From Manis javanica (taxonomy: Eukaryota > Chordata > Mammalia > Pholidota > Manidae), in NCBI RefSeq assembly GCF_040802235.1, contig NC_133165.1:45831629-45895628 (forward strand): a DNA stretch of 64,000 nucleotides, written 5' to 3'. This document shows, in pieces, positions 24,916-37,889 of the stretch (its first letter is position 1; every line of letters starts with the position of its first letter). The position numbers and the translations under genes are program-made. Under the pieces are notes generated by a model. It did no database searches. It had not been told where the DNA came from and saw only the letters and a program-made list of their open reading frames with translations.

Positions 24916-25199
24916 AAAAAAAAATGTCCAAGAGAATTTTGAAAAAGCAGAGCAGGAAAGACTAGCTCTGCCAGTGATTAAAATATAAACAAAGGTTGAA
25001 TAATTGAAACATTACAGAACTGGTGCATGAACAGACAAGTCACTAAAATGGACTAGAAAGCTCAGAAGTAAGAGTCAATTATGCAAGGGAATTAAAGATG
25101 GTAGGTCAATAATTCAAATCAGTGGAGAGGGGGAAATGAGTTTTTCAAAAATGGTAGTGGTATACTTTTGGAAAAAAATATAAATATACTCTCAGGAAA

Positions 25200-25960
25200 A
25201 AAACACCTTATAGAAGGATGAATTCAAGATGGAGCAGAGATTTTAAGCATAGAAAATGAAACTACAAAAGTACTAGAAGAAACTATGGGCTACATTTAAA
25301 AATAATAAACCCAGAAGCCAAAAAAGATTGTGTTTTCAAAATCTGCATGATAAAAACCACCAAAAGAAATGTCAGAAGCAAAAAAATAAAAAGACAAAAA
25401 ATTGGGAAAAATGTTTGCAATGTCATATATAAAGAATTTCTAAAAACCAACAAAAAGATCAAGAAAAAATGGGCAAAGGATACAGGTAGAAATGGAAATA
25501 GAGCTTCATTCACAATAAAAGGGCAAGCTGAAGCTACTCTGGGTAACATCTTTTACTGTTCATATTGGCAAAAATCACAAAGTTTGATGAAATATTTTGT
25601 TGTTAATTTACCAAAGCAGTGTTTGTCATAGCCAAAGACTGGAAACAATCTTTGATCCAATCAGTAGGAAACTGGCCAAATCCATGATTGTAGCTCCAAA
25701 CTGGAATATTCTGCACCATGTGAAAGAATGTAGTGATAAAGAACAGTCTCCAAGATACATTATTAAATGGAAAAAAAATAAGGGGCCAAACAGTGTGGGA
25801 GGTGTGGTACCTCTGTTACCTGTGTGCTTGTATGTGCATAAACCATCTCTGATAAGTTGGCTAACAGTATGTGTTTAGAGAGGAAATTTGGGCAAGAGAC
25901 AATCCTTTGCTATAAGCCCTTTGAACCATTTGAAGTTCATACCTACTTAAAAAATAAAGT
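25200..25960 (+). repeat. Old L1-derived A-rich sequence
   Basis: A-rich plus-strand DNA with decayed L1-like phrases such as 'aaaaaccaacaaaaagatcaa' in the first half and 'gccaaagactggaaacaatc' in the second. It was present before L1-C inserted at its right edge. Confidence 0.5.
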
Positions 25961-27075
25961 TAAAACCAAGTAAGTGGAGCCAAGATGGTAGTGTGAGTAG
26001 GGCAGCAGAAATCTCCTCCCAAAACCTATATATATTTTTGAAAATACAATAAATACAACCATTCCTAAAAGAGAGACTAGTGGATACAGTACAACAGCCA
26101 GGCTACATCTACATCTGCGAGAACTCAGCGTCTCACGAAGGGGGTAAGATACAAACCGTGGCCCAGCAGAACCCGAGCGCTCCCCCCACCCCAGCTCCCC
26201 AGTAGGAGGAAAGGAGTTGGAGTGGGGAGGGAATGAAAGCCCAGGACTGCTAAATACCCAGCCCTAGTAATCCACACCAGGAGTGCAGACACACACTGCA
26301 TGGTTAGAGAAACGGAAAGGCAAAATCTGTGAGTGGGTCCTCTCAACTGGCTCCCCATGGACAAAACGAAAGCAAGTACTTTTTGAAAGTCTTAAAGGGA
26401 CAGGGGCCTAACAGCCGGATGGAAGCATCCCGGTACATTCAGCCCAGCAGGCAGGGAATCCTGAGGAACACCAGGTGCCCCAGCCCCATGGGTGGCAACG
26501 CAGCCCTGAAGCCCCTCACGGCAATAAGCAGCCTGCCAGTCATTCCCCCAGCTGGTGCGGCCCCCAACACAGTGGCCCAGTAGCGAGAGAGTGGCCACGC
26601 ATACCCGAATTGGCTATGGAGCAGACCGGGAGCGCCGCACGAGCCTGCGGTGGCGGCAGAGCAGCCTGGGAGTGTCTGTGCATGCCTGCGGCAGCAATGG
26701 AAAAACCTGGGAGCAGCTGCGCCCCCAGCAGCTGCCTGGAATCTCCTCTCAGCGAACAGCCACCCGGGCCAGACCCAAAGGCTGCCACCGGTGTGCAGCT
26801 GCCCAGCGCAGGCAGAAGAAACTGGGGCAAGGTGCAAAGGGGTGCTGTTCTTGCAGGAGAGCACACCTGGTGCACCTGCCACTCCCTGCAGGGCTCTGAG
26901 CTACACTGATGGCGACCCTGCCTACATCACCTTAGGGGATTAATCTGGAGGCTGCTCCAGGAGTGTGGGTAACCAACACAGGCAGCAGAGAAGGGCAAGG
27001 TGACAAGCAAACAGGAAAGGACTTTGTTCTCCCAGCTGACACATGCACTACCTACATACAGCTACCTCTATCACC

Positions 27076-27880
27076 ATGAAAAGGCAGAAGACTTTGGTCC
27101 AGTCCAGAATTACCCAGACAACCCCCGAGAGACAGCCTGGGGAGATAGATTTAACAAATCTTCCTGAAAAAAAAATTCAAAATAAAGGTCATAACCATGC
27201 TGATGGATGTGCAGAGAAATATGCAAGAGTTAAAGGAGCAAGTAGGGAGGGAGAATACAGAAATAAAACAATCTGGAAGGACTTAAGAGCAGATTGGATG
27301 AGGTGCAAGAGGCCATTAATGGAATAGAAATCAGAGAACAGTAATACAGAGAAGGTGAGGCAGAGAGAGAGAAAAGGATGTCCAGGAATGAAAGAATATT
27401 AAGAGAACTGTCTGACCAATCGAAATGGAACAATATTCACATTATAGGAGTACCAGAAGAAGAAGAGAGAGAAAAAGGGATAGAAAGTGTCTTTGAAGAA
27501 ATAATTACTGAAAAATTCCCCAAACTGGGGGAGGAAAGGGACCCAAGGAGGACAACACCAATACATATAATTGAAATGGCAAAGATCAAAGACAAGCACA
27601 GAGTATTAAAGGCAGCCAGAGAGAGAAAAAACATCACCTACAAAGGAAAACCCATCAGGCTATAACCAGAATTCTCAACAGAAACCTTACAGGCCAGAAG
27701 AGAATGGCATGATATATTTAATGCAATGAAACAGAAGGGCCTTGAACCAGGAATGCTATATCCAGCACAATTATCATTTAAATATGAAGGAGGGATTAAA
27801 CAATTCCCAGATAAATGAAGCTTGAGGGAATTTGCCTCCCACAAACCACTTCTACAGGATATTTTAAAGGGACCGCTCTA
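27076..27880 (+). pseudogene. L1-C ORF1 remnant
   Basis: Begins MKRQKTLVQSRITQTTPE and continues through a disrupted coiled coil to the RRM-like part (27378-27665, IIGVPEEEEREKGIESVFEE). A stop follows PIRL at 27663, after which the carboxy-terminal part (ARREWHDIFNAMKQKG) remains readable in the DNA. Several frame changes make it non-functional. Confidence 0.85.
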
Positions 27881-28167
27881 GATGGAAGCACTCCTAAGGT
27901 TAAACAGATGTCACCAGAGAAAACTAAATCACACCAAAGAAAGCAGACCAACCACATACTAAGTAAAGACAAAAAATAAAATCAACTACTCACAAAAGCA
28001 GTCAAAGGAAACACAAAAGAGTACAGAACAAAACACCTAAGATATAAAGAATGGAGGAGGAGGAATAAGAAAGAAGAGAAATAAAGAACCATCAGACTGT
28101 GTTTATAAAAGCTTCATAAGAGAGTTAAGTTAGGCAGTTAGATAGTAAAGAAGCTACCCTTGAACCT

Positions 28168-31100
28168 TTGGTAACCACAAATCTAAAGCCTGCAAGGGTA
28201 ATAAGTACATATCTTCCAATAATCACCCTAAATGTAAATGGACTGAATGCATCAATCAAAAGACACAGAGTAACAGAGTGGATAAAAATGCAAGACCCAT
28301 CTATATGCTGCTCACAAGAGACTCACCTCAAACCCAAAGATATGCACAGACTAAAAGTCAAGGGATGAAAAAAGATATTCCATGCAAACAACAGGGAGAA
28401 AAAAGCAGGTGTTGCAGTACTAGATTCAGACAAAATAGACTTCAAAACAAAGAAAGGAACAAGAGACAAAGAAGGACATTACATAATGATAAAGGGCTCA
28501 GTCCAACAAGAGGATATAACCATTATAAATATATATATGCACCCAACACAGGAGCACCAGCATATGTGAAACAAATACTAACAGAACTAAAGGAAGAAAT
28601 AGAATGCAATGCATTCATTTTAGGAGACTTCAACACACCATTCACTCCAAAGGACAGATCCACCAGACAGAAAATAAGTAAGGACACATGGGCACTGAAC
28701 AACACACTAGAACAGATGGACTTAACAGACATCTACAGAACTCTGCACCCAAAATCAGCAGGATACATACTCTTCTCAAGTGCTCAAGGAACATTTTCCA
28801 GAAGAGACCACATACTAGGCAACAAAAGGAGCCTTCTTATATTCAAAAATATTGAAGTTCTACCAACCAAATTCTCAGACCACAAAGACATAAAACTAGA
28901 AATAAATTGTACAAAGAAAACAAAAAGGCACACAAACACATGGAGGCTTAACAACATGCTCCTAAATAATCAATGGATCAATGACCAAATTAAAATAGAG
29001 ATCAAGCAATATATGGAAACAAATGACAACAACAACACAAAGCCCCAACTTCTGTGGGATGCAGTGAAAGCAGTCTTAAGAGGTAAGTGTATAGCAATCC
29101 AGGCATATTTAAGGAAGGAAGAACAATCCCAAATGAATAGTCTAATGTCACAATTATTGAAATTGGAAAAAGAAGAACAAATGAGGCCCCAAGTCAGCAG
29201 AAGAAGGGACATAATAAAGATCAGAGAAGAAATAAAGAAAATTGAGAAGAATAAAACAATAGAAAAATTTAATGAAACCAAGAGCTGGTTCTTTGAAAAA
29301 ATTAACAAAATAGATAAGACCCTAGCCAGACTTATTAAGAGAAAAAGAGAATCTACACACATCAACAAAATCGGAAATGAGAAAGGAAAAATCATGACAG
29401 ACCCCACAGAAATACAAAAAATTATTAGAGAATACTATGAAAATCTATATGCCAACAAGCTGGAAAACCTAGAAGAAATGGACAACTTCCTAGAAAAATA
29501 TAAGCTTCCAAGTCTGACCAAAGAAGAAACAGAAAATCTAAACAAACCAATTACCAGCAACAAAACTGAATCGGTAATCAAAAAACTACCCAAGAACAAA
29601 ACCCCTGGTCCAGATGGATTCACCGCTGAATTTTATAAGACATATAGAGAAGACATAATACCGATTCTCCTTAAAGTTTTCCAAAAAATAGAAGAGAAGG
29701 GAATACTTCCAAACTCATTCTATGAAGCCGGCATCACTTTAATACCAAAACCAGGCAAAGACCATACCAAAAAAGAAAATTACAGACCAATATCCCTGAT
29801 GAACATAGATGTAAAAATACTCAACAAAATATTAGCAAACCGAATTCAAAAATACATCAAGAGGACCATACATCATGATCAAGTGGGATTCATCTCAGGG
29901 ATATAAGGACGGTACAACATTTGAAAATCCATCAACATCATCCACCACATCAACAAAAAGAAGGACAAAAACCGCATGATCTTTTCCATAGATGCTGAAA
30001 AAGCATTTGACAAAATTCAACATCCATTCATTATAAAAACTCTCAACAAAATGGGTACAGAGGGCAAGTACCTCAACATAATAAAAGCCACATATGACAA
30101 TCCCACAGCCAACACCATAGTTAACAGTGAGAAGCTGAAAGCTTTTCCTCTAAGATTGGGAACAAGACAGGGATGCCTACTCTTTCCACTGTTATTCAAC
30201 ATAGTACTGGAGGTCCTAGCCATGGAAATCAGACAAAACAAAGAAATACAAGGCATCCAGATTGGTAAAGAAGAAGTCAAACTGGCATTATTTGCAGATG
30301 ACATGATTTTGTACTTAAAAACCCTAAAGACTCCATTCCAAAACTACTAGAACTAATATCTGAATTCAGCAAAGTTGCAGGATACAAAATTAATACACAG
30401 AAATCTGTTGCTTTTCTATACACTAATGATGAACTAACTAACAGAAAGAGAAATCAGGAAAACAATTCCATTCACAATTGCATCAAAAAGAATAAAACAC
30501 CTAGGAATAAACCTAACCAAGGAAGTGGAAGACCTATACCCTGAAAACTACAAGACACTCTTAAGAGAAATTAAAGTGGACACTAACAAATGGAAACTCA
30601 TTCCATGCTCTTGGCTAGGAAGAATTAATATTGTCAAAATGGCCATCCTGCCTCAAGCCAAGTACAGATTCAGTGCAATGCCTATCAAAATACCAGCCAC
30701 ATTCTTCAATGAACTGGAACAAATAGTTCTAAAATTCATATGGAACCACAAAAGACTCCAAATAGCCAAAGGAATCCTATGAAGGAAGAATAAAGGTGGA
30801 AGGATTATGTTCCCCTACTTCAAGCTCTACTACAAAGCCACAGTAATCAAGACAATTTGGTACTGGCACAATAAGAGACCCACACACCAGTGGAACAGAA
30901 TAGAGAGTCCAGATATTAAGCCAAACATATACAGTCAATTAATATATGATAAAGGAGCTATGGACATACAATGGGGAAATGACAGCCTCTTCAACACCTG
31001 GTGTTGGCAAAACTGGACAGCTACATGTGAGAGAATGAAACTGGATCATTGTCTAACCCCATACACAAAAGTAAATTCGAAATAGATCAAAGACCTGAAT

Positions 31101-32010
31101 GTAAGCCATGAAACCATAAAACTCTTAGGAAAAACCATGGGCAAAAATCTCTTGGACATAAACATGAATGACTTCTTCATGAACATATCTTCCTGGGCAA
31201 GGGAAACAAAAGCAAAAATGAACAACTGGGGTTATATCGAACTGAAAAGCTTCTGTACAGCAAAGGACACCACCAATAGAACAAAAAGGCATCCTACAGT
31301 ATGGGAGAATATATTCATAAATGACAGATCCGATAAAGGGTTGATATCCAAAATATATAAAGAGCTCATGCACCACAGCAAACAAAAAGCAAATAATCCA
31401 ATTAAAAAATGGTCAGAGGAACTGAAGAGACAGTTCTCCAAAGAAGAAATTCATATGGCCAAAAGACACATGAAAAGATGCTCCACACCACTAGTCATCA
31501 GAGAAATGCAAATTAAAACCACAGTGAGATACCACCTCACACCAGTAAGGATCGCCACCATCCAAAAGACCAACAACAAATGTTGGTGAGAATGTGGAGA
31601 AAGGGGAACCCTCCTACACTGCTGCTGGGAATGTAAATTAGTTCAACAATTGTGGAAAGCAGTATGAAGGTTCCTCAAAAAACTCAAAATAGAAATACCA
31701 TTTGCCTCAAGAATTACACTCCTAGGAATTTACCCTAAGAATTTTGCAGCTCAGTTTGAAAAAGACATATGCACCCCTATGTTTATCACAGCAGTATTTA
31801 CAATAGCCAAGAAATGGAAGCAACCTAAGTGTCCATCAGTAGATGAATGGATAAAGAAGATGTGGTGCATATACACAATGGGATATTATTCAGCCATAAG
31901 AAGAAAATAAATACTACCATTTGCAACAACATGGATGGAGCTAGAGGGTATTATGCTCAGTGAAATAAGCCAGGCAGAGAAAGACAAGTACCAAATGATT
32001 TCACTTATCT
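28168..32010 (+). pseudogene. L1-C ORF2 remnant
   Basis: Starts [18 protein letters not shown]. Frame breaks occur near 28368 and after GFISGI at about 29906. Later pieces lie at 29976-30350 (reverse transcriptase with FADDMIL), 30525-30782, 30807-31085 and 31137-31589 ([16 protein letters not shown]), with the Cys-rich end decayed. No complete enzyme can be made. Confidence 0.88.
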
Positions 32011-32559
32011 GTGGAGTGTAAGAACCAAGAAAAAACTGAAGGAGCAAAACAGCAGCAGACTCACAGAACCCAAGAATGGACTAACAGTTACCAGGGAGGA
32101 TGGATGGGAAGGGAGGGATAAAGGGGAGAAAAAGAAAGGGGGCATTACGATTAGCATACATATTGTTGGGTGTGGCATGGGGAAGGCTGTACAGCATGGA
32201 GAGGACAGGTAGAGATTCTACAGCATCTTACTATGCTGATGGACAGTGACTGCAATGGGATATGTGGGGGGAACTTGGTGATGAGGGGAGTCTAGTAAAT
32301 ATAATGTTCCTCATGTAACTGTAGATTAATGATACCAAAAAAAACAAAAACAAATAAGTAACACGGTACTTAGCACAATGCTTGCCACTTAACTGTACAG
32401 CCTCCCTCCTCACCTCAGGGTGGGTGAGTAGCTCATTGACACAGTAGGTGGCTCTCACCAAATGGCAGATGATGAAAACACGTGGTACCCAGCATAAAGG
32501 CAGAACCAACCAGCCTTTCCCAAAAGGCCAGAGTCCCACCCAGCCCAGCAGCCACTTAT

Positions 32560-32612
32560 CCTGCACAGTCTCCTGCATCCTGACCTTCTCTCCTGAAATG
32601 TCGGTCTCAATC
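32560..32612 (-). pseudogene. CLIP2: CLIP2-like exon, donor and acceptor degraded
   Basis: Minus-strand reading MIETDISGEKVRMQETVQ matches the CLIP2 exon between the preceding coiled-coil exon and the GLQDK exon. One codon is missing relative to the remembered protein. The donor is CAGG^ATAAGT (GT changed to AT), and no AG precedes the exon start. Confidence 0.75.
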
Positions 32613-32659
32613 ATCGGAAAGGAAAGCCCTGTGAGGCAGGGGCACTAACCTCTCCCTCT

Positions 32660-34763
32660 GCCCCCTGACCTCCAGCCAACCCAGCTCACCCCTAAACAAG
32701 GTGACTTTCAGGGACTTGATATGGTGGCAGGGAGCACAGATATCCTCAGTTTGGCCTCCCTGACAACAGGGGACCCCGTTACTACTCCCAGGACTCCCAA
32801 AATCTGTTTATGCAGCTTTCATGTGAATGCTTCCTACCCCTTCCTTTGTTGAAACATCTATTATAGTAAACGGATGTCTTCTTCCCTGGGACACCTACAG
32901 AGATTGGTCCTGAGTCTGCTTCCATCATCATCCAGAGGCAAGACTCCCAGCCTCAGTTTTCCATCCACAGAACAAGTATCAGCTGCCGTGGGGCAGGGTA
33001 TGCAGAGCATGCTTTAGGACAGCTCCCAGAGGGACTTCAATAAACGCTACTTCTTTTCTCTCCAACACATCTTAATAATAAACTCATAAGCTGAAGAAGA
33101 AAAGATCAATTAAGTTAAAAAAATCCTCATGGTGAAGATCAACAGGCTCCTCACTGCTTCATTGGCACACATTCCCAGCCTCCTGCCTGAGCTGGCTGTC
33201 TGCTGAGCCTGCAGTTTGCCAGAATCGAACACTACAGAATCTAATCACGGCAGCACAGCACTGAACAGGCAGTCACCTCCATCAGCCTGCCCCTCATACT
33301 TCTGCTCATACATCCCAAGCCCCATTTTAGTCTCAGCTAGCTATGATTAAGCACCCAAAATGAGACACACACTAAAATATTTCTTTAAAATTTCCATACT
33401 TTCTACATGAGACCAAAACCTAGCTTTTCCTGGACTTAAAATTCTGAATTTGGGAGGCATATGGATCTGGGTGGAGGCCCCATATAGATGGAAGTCAAGA
33501 GATGGGATCCTTTCGGTCACCACCCAGTCCTCAGCCGAAGGTCTGTGACTCAAGGGGGTGCTGTCCTGTGTAACCACAGTCATCCAAAACCTCCCTGACT
33601 AGGGGGGTCCAGGGAGACTAGGGGTCCTGGCCTAACCCCCTGCCCTGAACAGCCAGTCAGGCCATGTGCACATAAGTTCACCTGGGGCTCTTCCTCTTCC
33701 CTCTGCCCAGGGTCCTGGCAGAGCACTTGCTAAAAACAGGGAGGAGTGGGCGAGAAGGCCCCTGCAGGGGGACCTCGAGGTATGATGCAGGCAGAGCTCC
33801 TTTTACAAAAAAGGTACACAGCACTTGGAACTCCTGAACACTTACTACTCAAAGGCCAAATTCTGGTTTAAATGTACAAGGAGAACCACAGGCTGAAGAA
33901 GCCCCAGGGCTTGTATGAAATCAACGATTATGCTGCTGGGTCTCCCTTCAGGCAAGATCTGATCACTATCATCCTGGGCGCCCTGTGGGCCCTCCGGCAG
34001 TAGGCTGGATATTCCCTCTGTCAACACTGAGCAAGAAACCTGGGAAAGTTACTTATCTCAGAGGCTTTGTTTTCTCATCTATGGAGCCAATATCAACTAC
34101 GTGGGAGTTCAGAGGAGATGGGGCTGTTTGCAGCCTGGCAGGAGCCACGCGAAGGCCCTTCCTGGCCCTGCTGGAGTGGACACAGCCCACGCTACCCAGG
34201 GCCTCAGCCTTCCGAATTTGGGGCAAAACTGGTACTAGTGGGAGCAGCCTATTGGGCCACCTACCTCTAGCCTTCCAGAGCCCACTCTGGGGACCCTCAC
34301 ACTCTGAGGAAGTAGCTGCTGGACTGTTGCTCAGTCTCATTAGGACTGGCAGAAAGGGGGCCACCTCCAGATGCTTGTGCTGGAGATGGGCCCCCTGGGA
34401 ATGCACAGGGCTTGCCCTCCACAGGAAGACATCTGGGTGAATCAGGAACTTGGGGAGTGGGAGAAACCCATTCTCAGTGCCAAGGTGTTCTTCTCTGCAG
34501 CCTGGCCTGTGGGGTCCCAGCCAGGTCTGATCAGACCACCTTGGGACCCCAGTCACCAGGCCCAGCTGCCCTTCTGACTGATGGAGGGACGAGGGGCTCT
34601 CTGAGCCGGATGCTGTCTGATCTCCCCCAGGTGTGCACCTGGGGACAAGGAGAATGCCTCCCCAGGTTGGGACAAAGTGGCCAGTAAACACCCAGGCCCT
34701 CCACAGATGGACCCTCACACGCAGCCTGTGGGTCCCCCTAGCAGCAGGGGTTGCTGACTATGT
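32660..34763. other. No functional gene seen (CLIP2 remnant intron)
   Basis: Moderately GC-rich unique DNA. Long open frames such as 34718-34053 (minus) and 33985-34440 (plus) have no recognisable domain or splice context and are probably chance frames in GC-rich sequence. Confidence 0.45.
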
Positions 34764-35031
34764 TGGTGTGCTGGGACAAGCACAGGGACTCCAGAGCCTG
34801 GAGTCTGTTTTCAGCAACCGGAAGCTTCTCCTGCAGCCTCTCAGCCTCCTGCTTGCTCTGGGCTTCCAACCGCTGAAGCATCTTCATAATCCAGCATCTT
34901 CCTCTTGGCCAGGGAGATGTGCTCCTTGAGGAACTCAACGGCCTGTGCCCACCCACCGTACTCCACATTCAGCTTCTCCAGCTCATGCACCCACAGCTTG
35001 GCATCACAGCACTTCTCAGCCACTGTGGTCA
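34764..35031 (-). pseudogene. CLIP2: CLIP2-like exon with frameshift and internal junction
   Basis: Minus-strand reading LTTVAEK runs straight into CCDAKLWVHELEKLNVEYGG, then EFLKEHISLAKRKMLDYE. A one-base insertion near 34885-34890 shifts the frame, and LQRLEAQSKQEAERLQEK continues in the next frame. In CLIP2 these two starting motifs are far apart, so the exon appears fused by an internal deletion. The end (after SQHTN) reads AT^AGTCAG with no GT donor. Confidence 0.85.
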
Positions 35032-35079
35032 GCCACCAGCGAGAGAGGAAGGCTGGGGTCACTGGGCTGTCTGGGGACT

Positions 35080-36620
35080 CAACTGGGGCAAGGCAGGGCT
35101 TCCCCACTCAAGGGCCCCAGCCCCAGTGAGGGAGGGCCACAGGAAGGGAAGGGTGCCCACCTCCACCTGAGTGCCGGCTGTCTGTGGCCCTGCCAGCCAC
35201 AGCCTCCAGGAAGACTTCCCTGGCTTGTACCCCAGTGATTCAAGGAGTCAGCTTTCCCTGCTGCCCAAGGTGGCTTGGACAAACCAGGAGTTATGGCTTT
35301 CTCTAGGTTCATACTATTTTTAAAGAGCAGAGATGACAGGGAATTTTGCATTGTCCTGCTCTTGGAAGGTCTCCAGACAGTCAGGATTGAATCACAGGGG
35401 CTGTCTGGAGCGCATGGCCAAGGAAGGGTTTAATGCCTAAAGCAGAACAAAATTCATGCTCCCAGACCCACCTTCTGATGGCAAACCCTGAGATCAGAAG
35501 CTTCATCCTCTAAAACTCCATCCTGACCTTGTCAATGGCCATAGATTTGGAAGCAATATATTTAAACGTTTGAAATCTTTTAACAAGCTTGAAAAACTTT
35601 TGTTTCTGAAAATGACCTTTAGAGTTCAGTAAACCTGTTTTTGTTTTTGTAATCAGATTGAACCCTAGCCCAAGATGCCCATGTGGAGGGCTAACACCTG
35701 CACACTGCCACTCATTCAGTTTCTGCAAGTAGCCTTCATGCACACGTGTGTCTACTGCATGACACACTGGGTCACCCAGCAATGGCCAGTGCATGCAAAG
35801 GGACCCAGATGCCAGCGCATGCACCATTCATGGGCTAAGGCCAACCTACAGAAACTGCTGCCCGCCTCCCAGGCACATGCTGTTTGTGGTGGTTTTTACC
35901 GATCACTGCTTGCTGGCTGTTTAGCTGCTTTGCCAAGAGGGCTATGTGCTGGGCGCGGCTGGCCAGCTGTTTGGATGTATGTGCCTGCACAGAGGGCCTG
36001 CCCTGGCACCTGAAGGGGTCAGCTGGGTCCAGAGCCTGGACTCAGAACCAGGCCCTGGCTTAGCAGGACCTCACCCCCAAGCAGAACTTCCCTGGCCTAT
36101 GACCCATGCCCTGACCCACTGTATTTTAACAGCCTGACCCTAGGTCTGACACAGAGCCCCATGTCCTTCAGGCTGGCCCCTCCTACCACCATATTTAAGA
36201 TCCCCTGGGCTAGAGAGACCTGGGTCTGCGGTCCCTGACTTCCCAGCCTGTGGAGAAGGCAGGCATAGACAGGCTGTCCCCGTGTCTGCCCACATTTGGG
36301 GCAGAATGTGCCCAAGAGGCCCCCGATTTCTGGCCAGGACAAAGCCTGTCAAGGCAATGGATGGGGAGGAGGAAGGGGAGGGTCTCACAGGACAGTCCCA
36401 TCCAGTGGGACCATGAGCTGGCCAGTGAAGACCCCTCCCCCCAACAAGTACCATGTGGCAGTGAAGCCTAAGCACGTCCCTAACCCTCTACCTACCTCCT
36501 GGAAGGGGTGCAAAAGGAGAAAACAATGAGGAGAGCAGCCAAAGACAGAAAATAATAAAACAGAGAGGCCGAAGGGGAGTGAAGGGGCCAAGGCGGTGGC
36601 GGGCGGCGGCAGCGTGTTAC
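35080..36620. other. Intronic sequence of the CLIP2 remnant
   Basis: GC-rich unique DNA. I looked for the missing middle CLIP2 coiled-coil exons here and did not find them. Confidence 0.4.
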
Positions 36621-36724
36621 CCTGTTGTTGCTAATTCTCGGAGCAGCCGCTGGGCCTGCGCCTTCTCCAGTAGCAGGCTCTGCTCCAGCTCGCCAGTGCG
36701 CGCGTGCCCCAGCTGCATCTCGGT
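36621..36724 (-). pseudogene. CLIP2: CLIP2-like exon (5'-most visible)
   Basis: After an acceptor (GCGCACCAG) it reads TEMQLGHARTGELEQSLLLE and then KAQAQRLLRELA. A missing base before AACAGG^GTAACA shifts the frame just ahead of a usable GT donor. The motif ARTGELEQSLL is characteristic of CLIP-170/CLIP-115 coiled coils. Confidence 0.85.
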
Positions 36725-37889
36725 CTGGTGCGCCCGGGGCGGTGGGAGGTGGGGGCGGGGGAGAGGGGCACACACAGGGTGAAGAAGCCTGAGAGAGAGG
36801 CGGAGTCATTTTCCTTGAACTTGACCGGAGAGCAGGTTCAGGAGAGGAGGTGGCTCAGGAAAGAGAAGGCCCTGGAGTGCGGCGGGGCCTGCCGCCCGCG
36901 CTGGGTCCTGGCTGGGTTTGCTGGACCGGGAGAGGGTGACAAAGGGCATCTGGGTCCCTTCTGTCACCCTCAGGCGGCCCTGCCCCCCATCAGGGAGCCT
37001 TTGGGCTGTTTCTCATTTTGGGTACAGGATCTGCACTCAGGAGTCCCCCAGGATGGATGGATGAGTGAGTGCGCCCATAATTCTTGGCTCCCAGGCCTGC
37101 CCTAAACAAGGAAAAACCGAATGAGCGGAAGGTTTTTCAAAAACAGGCCCACACCATCACTATTCTCCCGGCCTGGCCTCCTTGGTGAAGGCCCGGCTGT
37201 GCCTCCCACCGCCCTGCCCCAGGCCCGCAGAAGCACAAGGACCCTTTTGTCCCAGCTTCACGACACCCACTTCACTGGCTAACAGAGCCCGTTGTGCTCA
37301 GGGCATCTGGACTGGCATTTGGGTTCCCATAACGGCTCCGCGAGGGCAGCTGGGGACTGAGGGCTGGAGACCACGTTCCTCGTGGGGAGTGCTAGAGGAG
37401 CCTTCTCGGCCTCCTGCGGTTCTGTCCCCACCCAGAAGAAACAAGCTGAAAGCAAATCCGTGTGGCAGTTCTGAAGGGGCAGACTGAGCCCCACGGCACG
37501 TGTGAGACAGGCACACGCACCCTGCCCCAGCGCTAACAAGGGCGACGGTGGCGGGGTTAGCCTGTCGGAGAAATGCTCCTGGAGTTCAGAAGAGCTGGAC
37601 AGGTGTTTATGTCCTTTAGCCTATGATCTTATTTCTGTGAATATTCCTGAAGGAGAAACTAGAAAGGTTCTCTGTCTCTCTCAAGAGGTTAGCATCCTGT
37701 GGGGCTAGCGAGCAGACCCGCAATAGGAGCTTGGGGGGGAAAGACTATAAAGGTTAGATTTTAGGTGGGTGGGCAATTTGGCCTTCCTCTCTGGGCGTGA
37801 GGAGTGGGGGCCACCACGTTCCCATTTCTCACTGTCGGGTCATCCGGAGTTAATGTTCATAAAAACATGGTCGAGGTGCTCAAGGAAGC
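36725..37889. other. GC-rich DNA, no gene recognised
   Basis: CpG-containing sequence upstream of the first CLIP2-like exon. Several long open frames on both strands (for example 36704-37105) carry no recognisable protein and lack good splice sites. Confidence 0.4.

Larger units (their letters stand above)
25975..32345 (+). mobile_element. L1-C: full-length but decayed L1
   Basis: Starts with the L1 promoter signature GGAGCCAAGATGG and ends in an A-rich tail near 32337-32352. The 5'UTR is about 1.1 kb and the ORF1 and ORF2 remnants follow in order. The flanks show an imperfect candidate target-site duplication (aaaaccaagtaag before, aaaaacaaataagt after). It carries many stops and shifts and is older than L1-A and L1-B. 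It has no retroviral tail, so the tail is not a general feature of these L1s. It lies in an intron of the CLIP2 remnant. Confidence 0.88.
22453..36724 (-). pseudogene. CLIP2: CLIP2 (CLIP-115) unprocessed pseudogene, partial
   Basis: Five minus-strand exon remnants occur in the gene's own order: 36724-36621, about 35031-34764, about 32612-32560, 23642-23566 and 22615-22453. Together they cover the later coiled-coil part of CLIP2, a cytoplasmic linker that binds microtubule plus ends. Introns remain between them, so this is a genomic duplicate or relic, not a retrocopy. Damage includes a one-base deletion in the first exon, a frameshift in the second, two donor sites with GT changed to AT, and an in-frame TAG in the last. 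The CAP-Gly domains are not seen. L1-C and a small L1 sit in the introns. Confidence 0.85.

Noticed and set aside
26475-26909. Several GC-rich frames of 97-147 codons on both strands
   Set aside because: They are within the L1-C 5'UTR, and no splice signal or known protein appears.
34053-34718. 221-codon minus-strand ORF
   Set aside because: GC-rich chance frame in a CLIP2-remnant intron with no recognisable domain.
22453-36724. CLIP2 remnant as a processed retrocopy
   Set aside because: Exons are separated by kilobases with some splice signals still present, so introns were retained.
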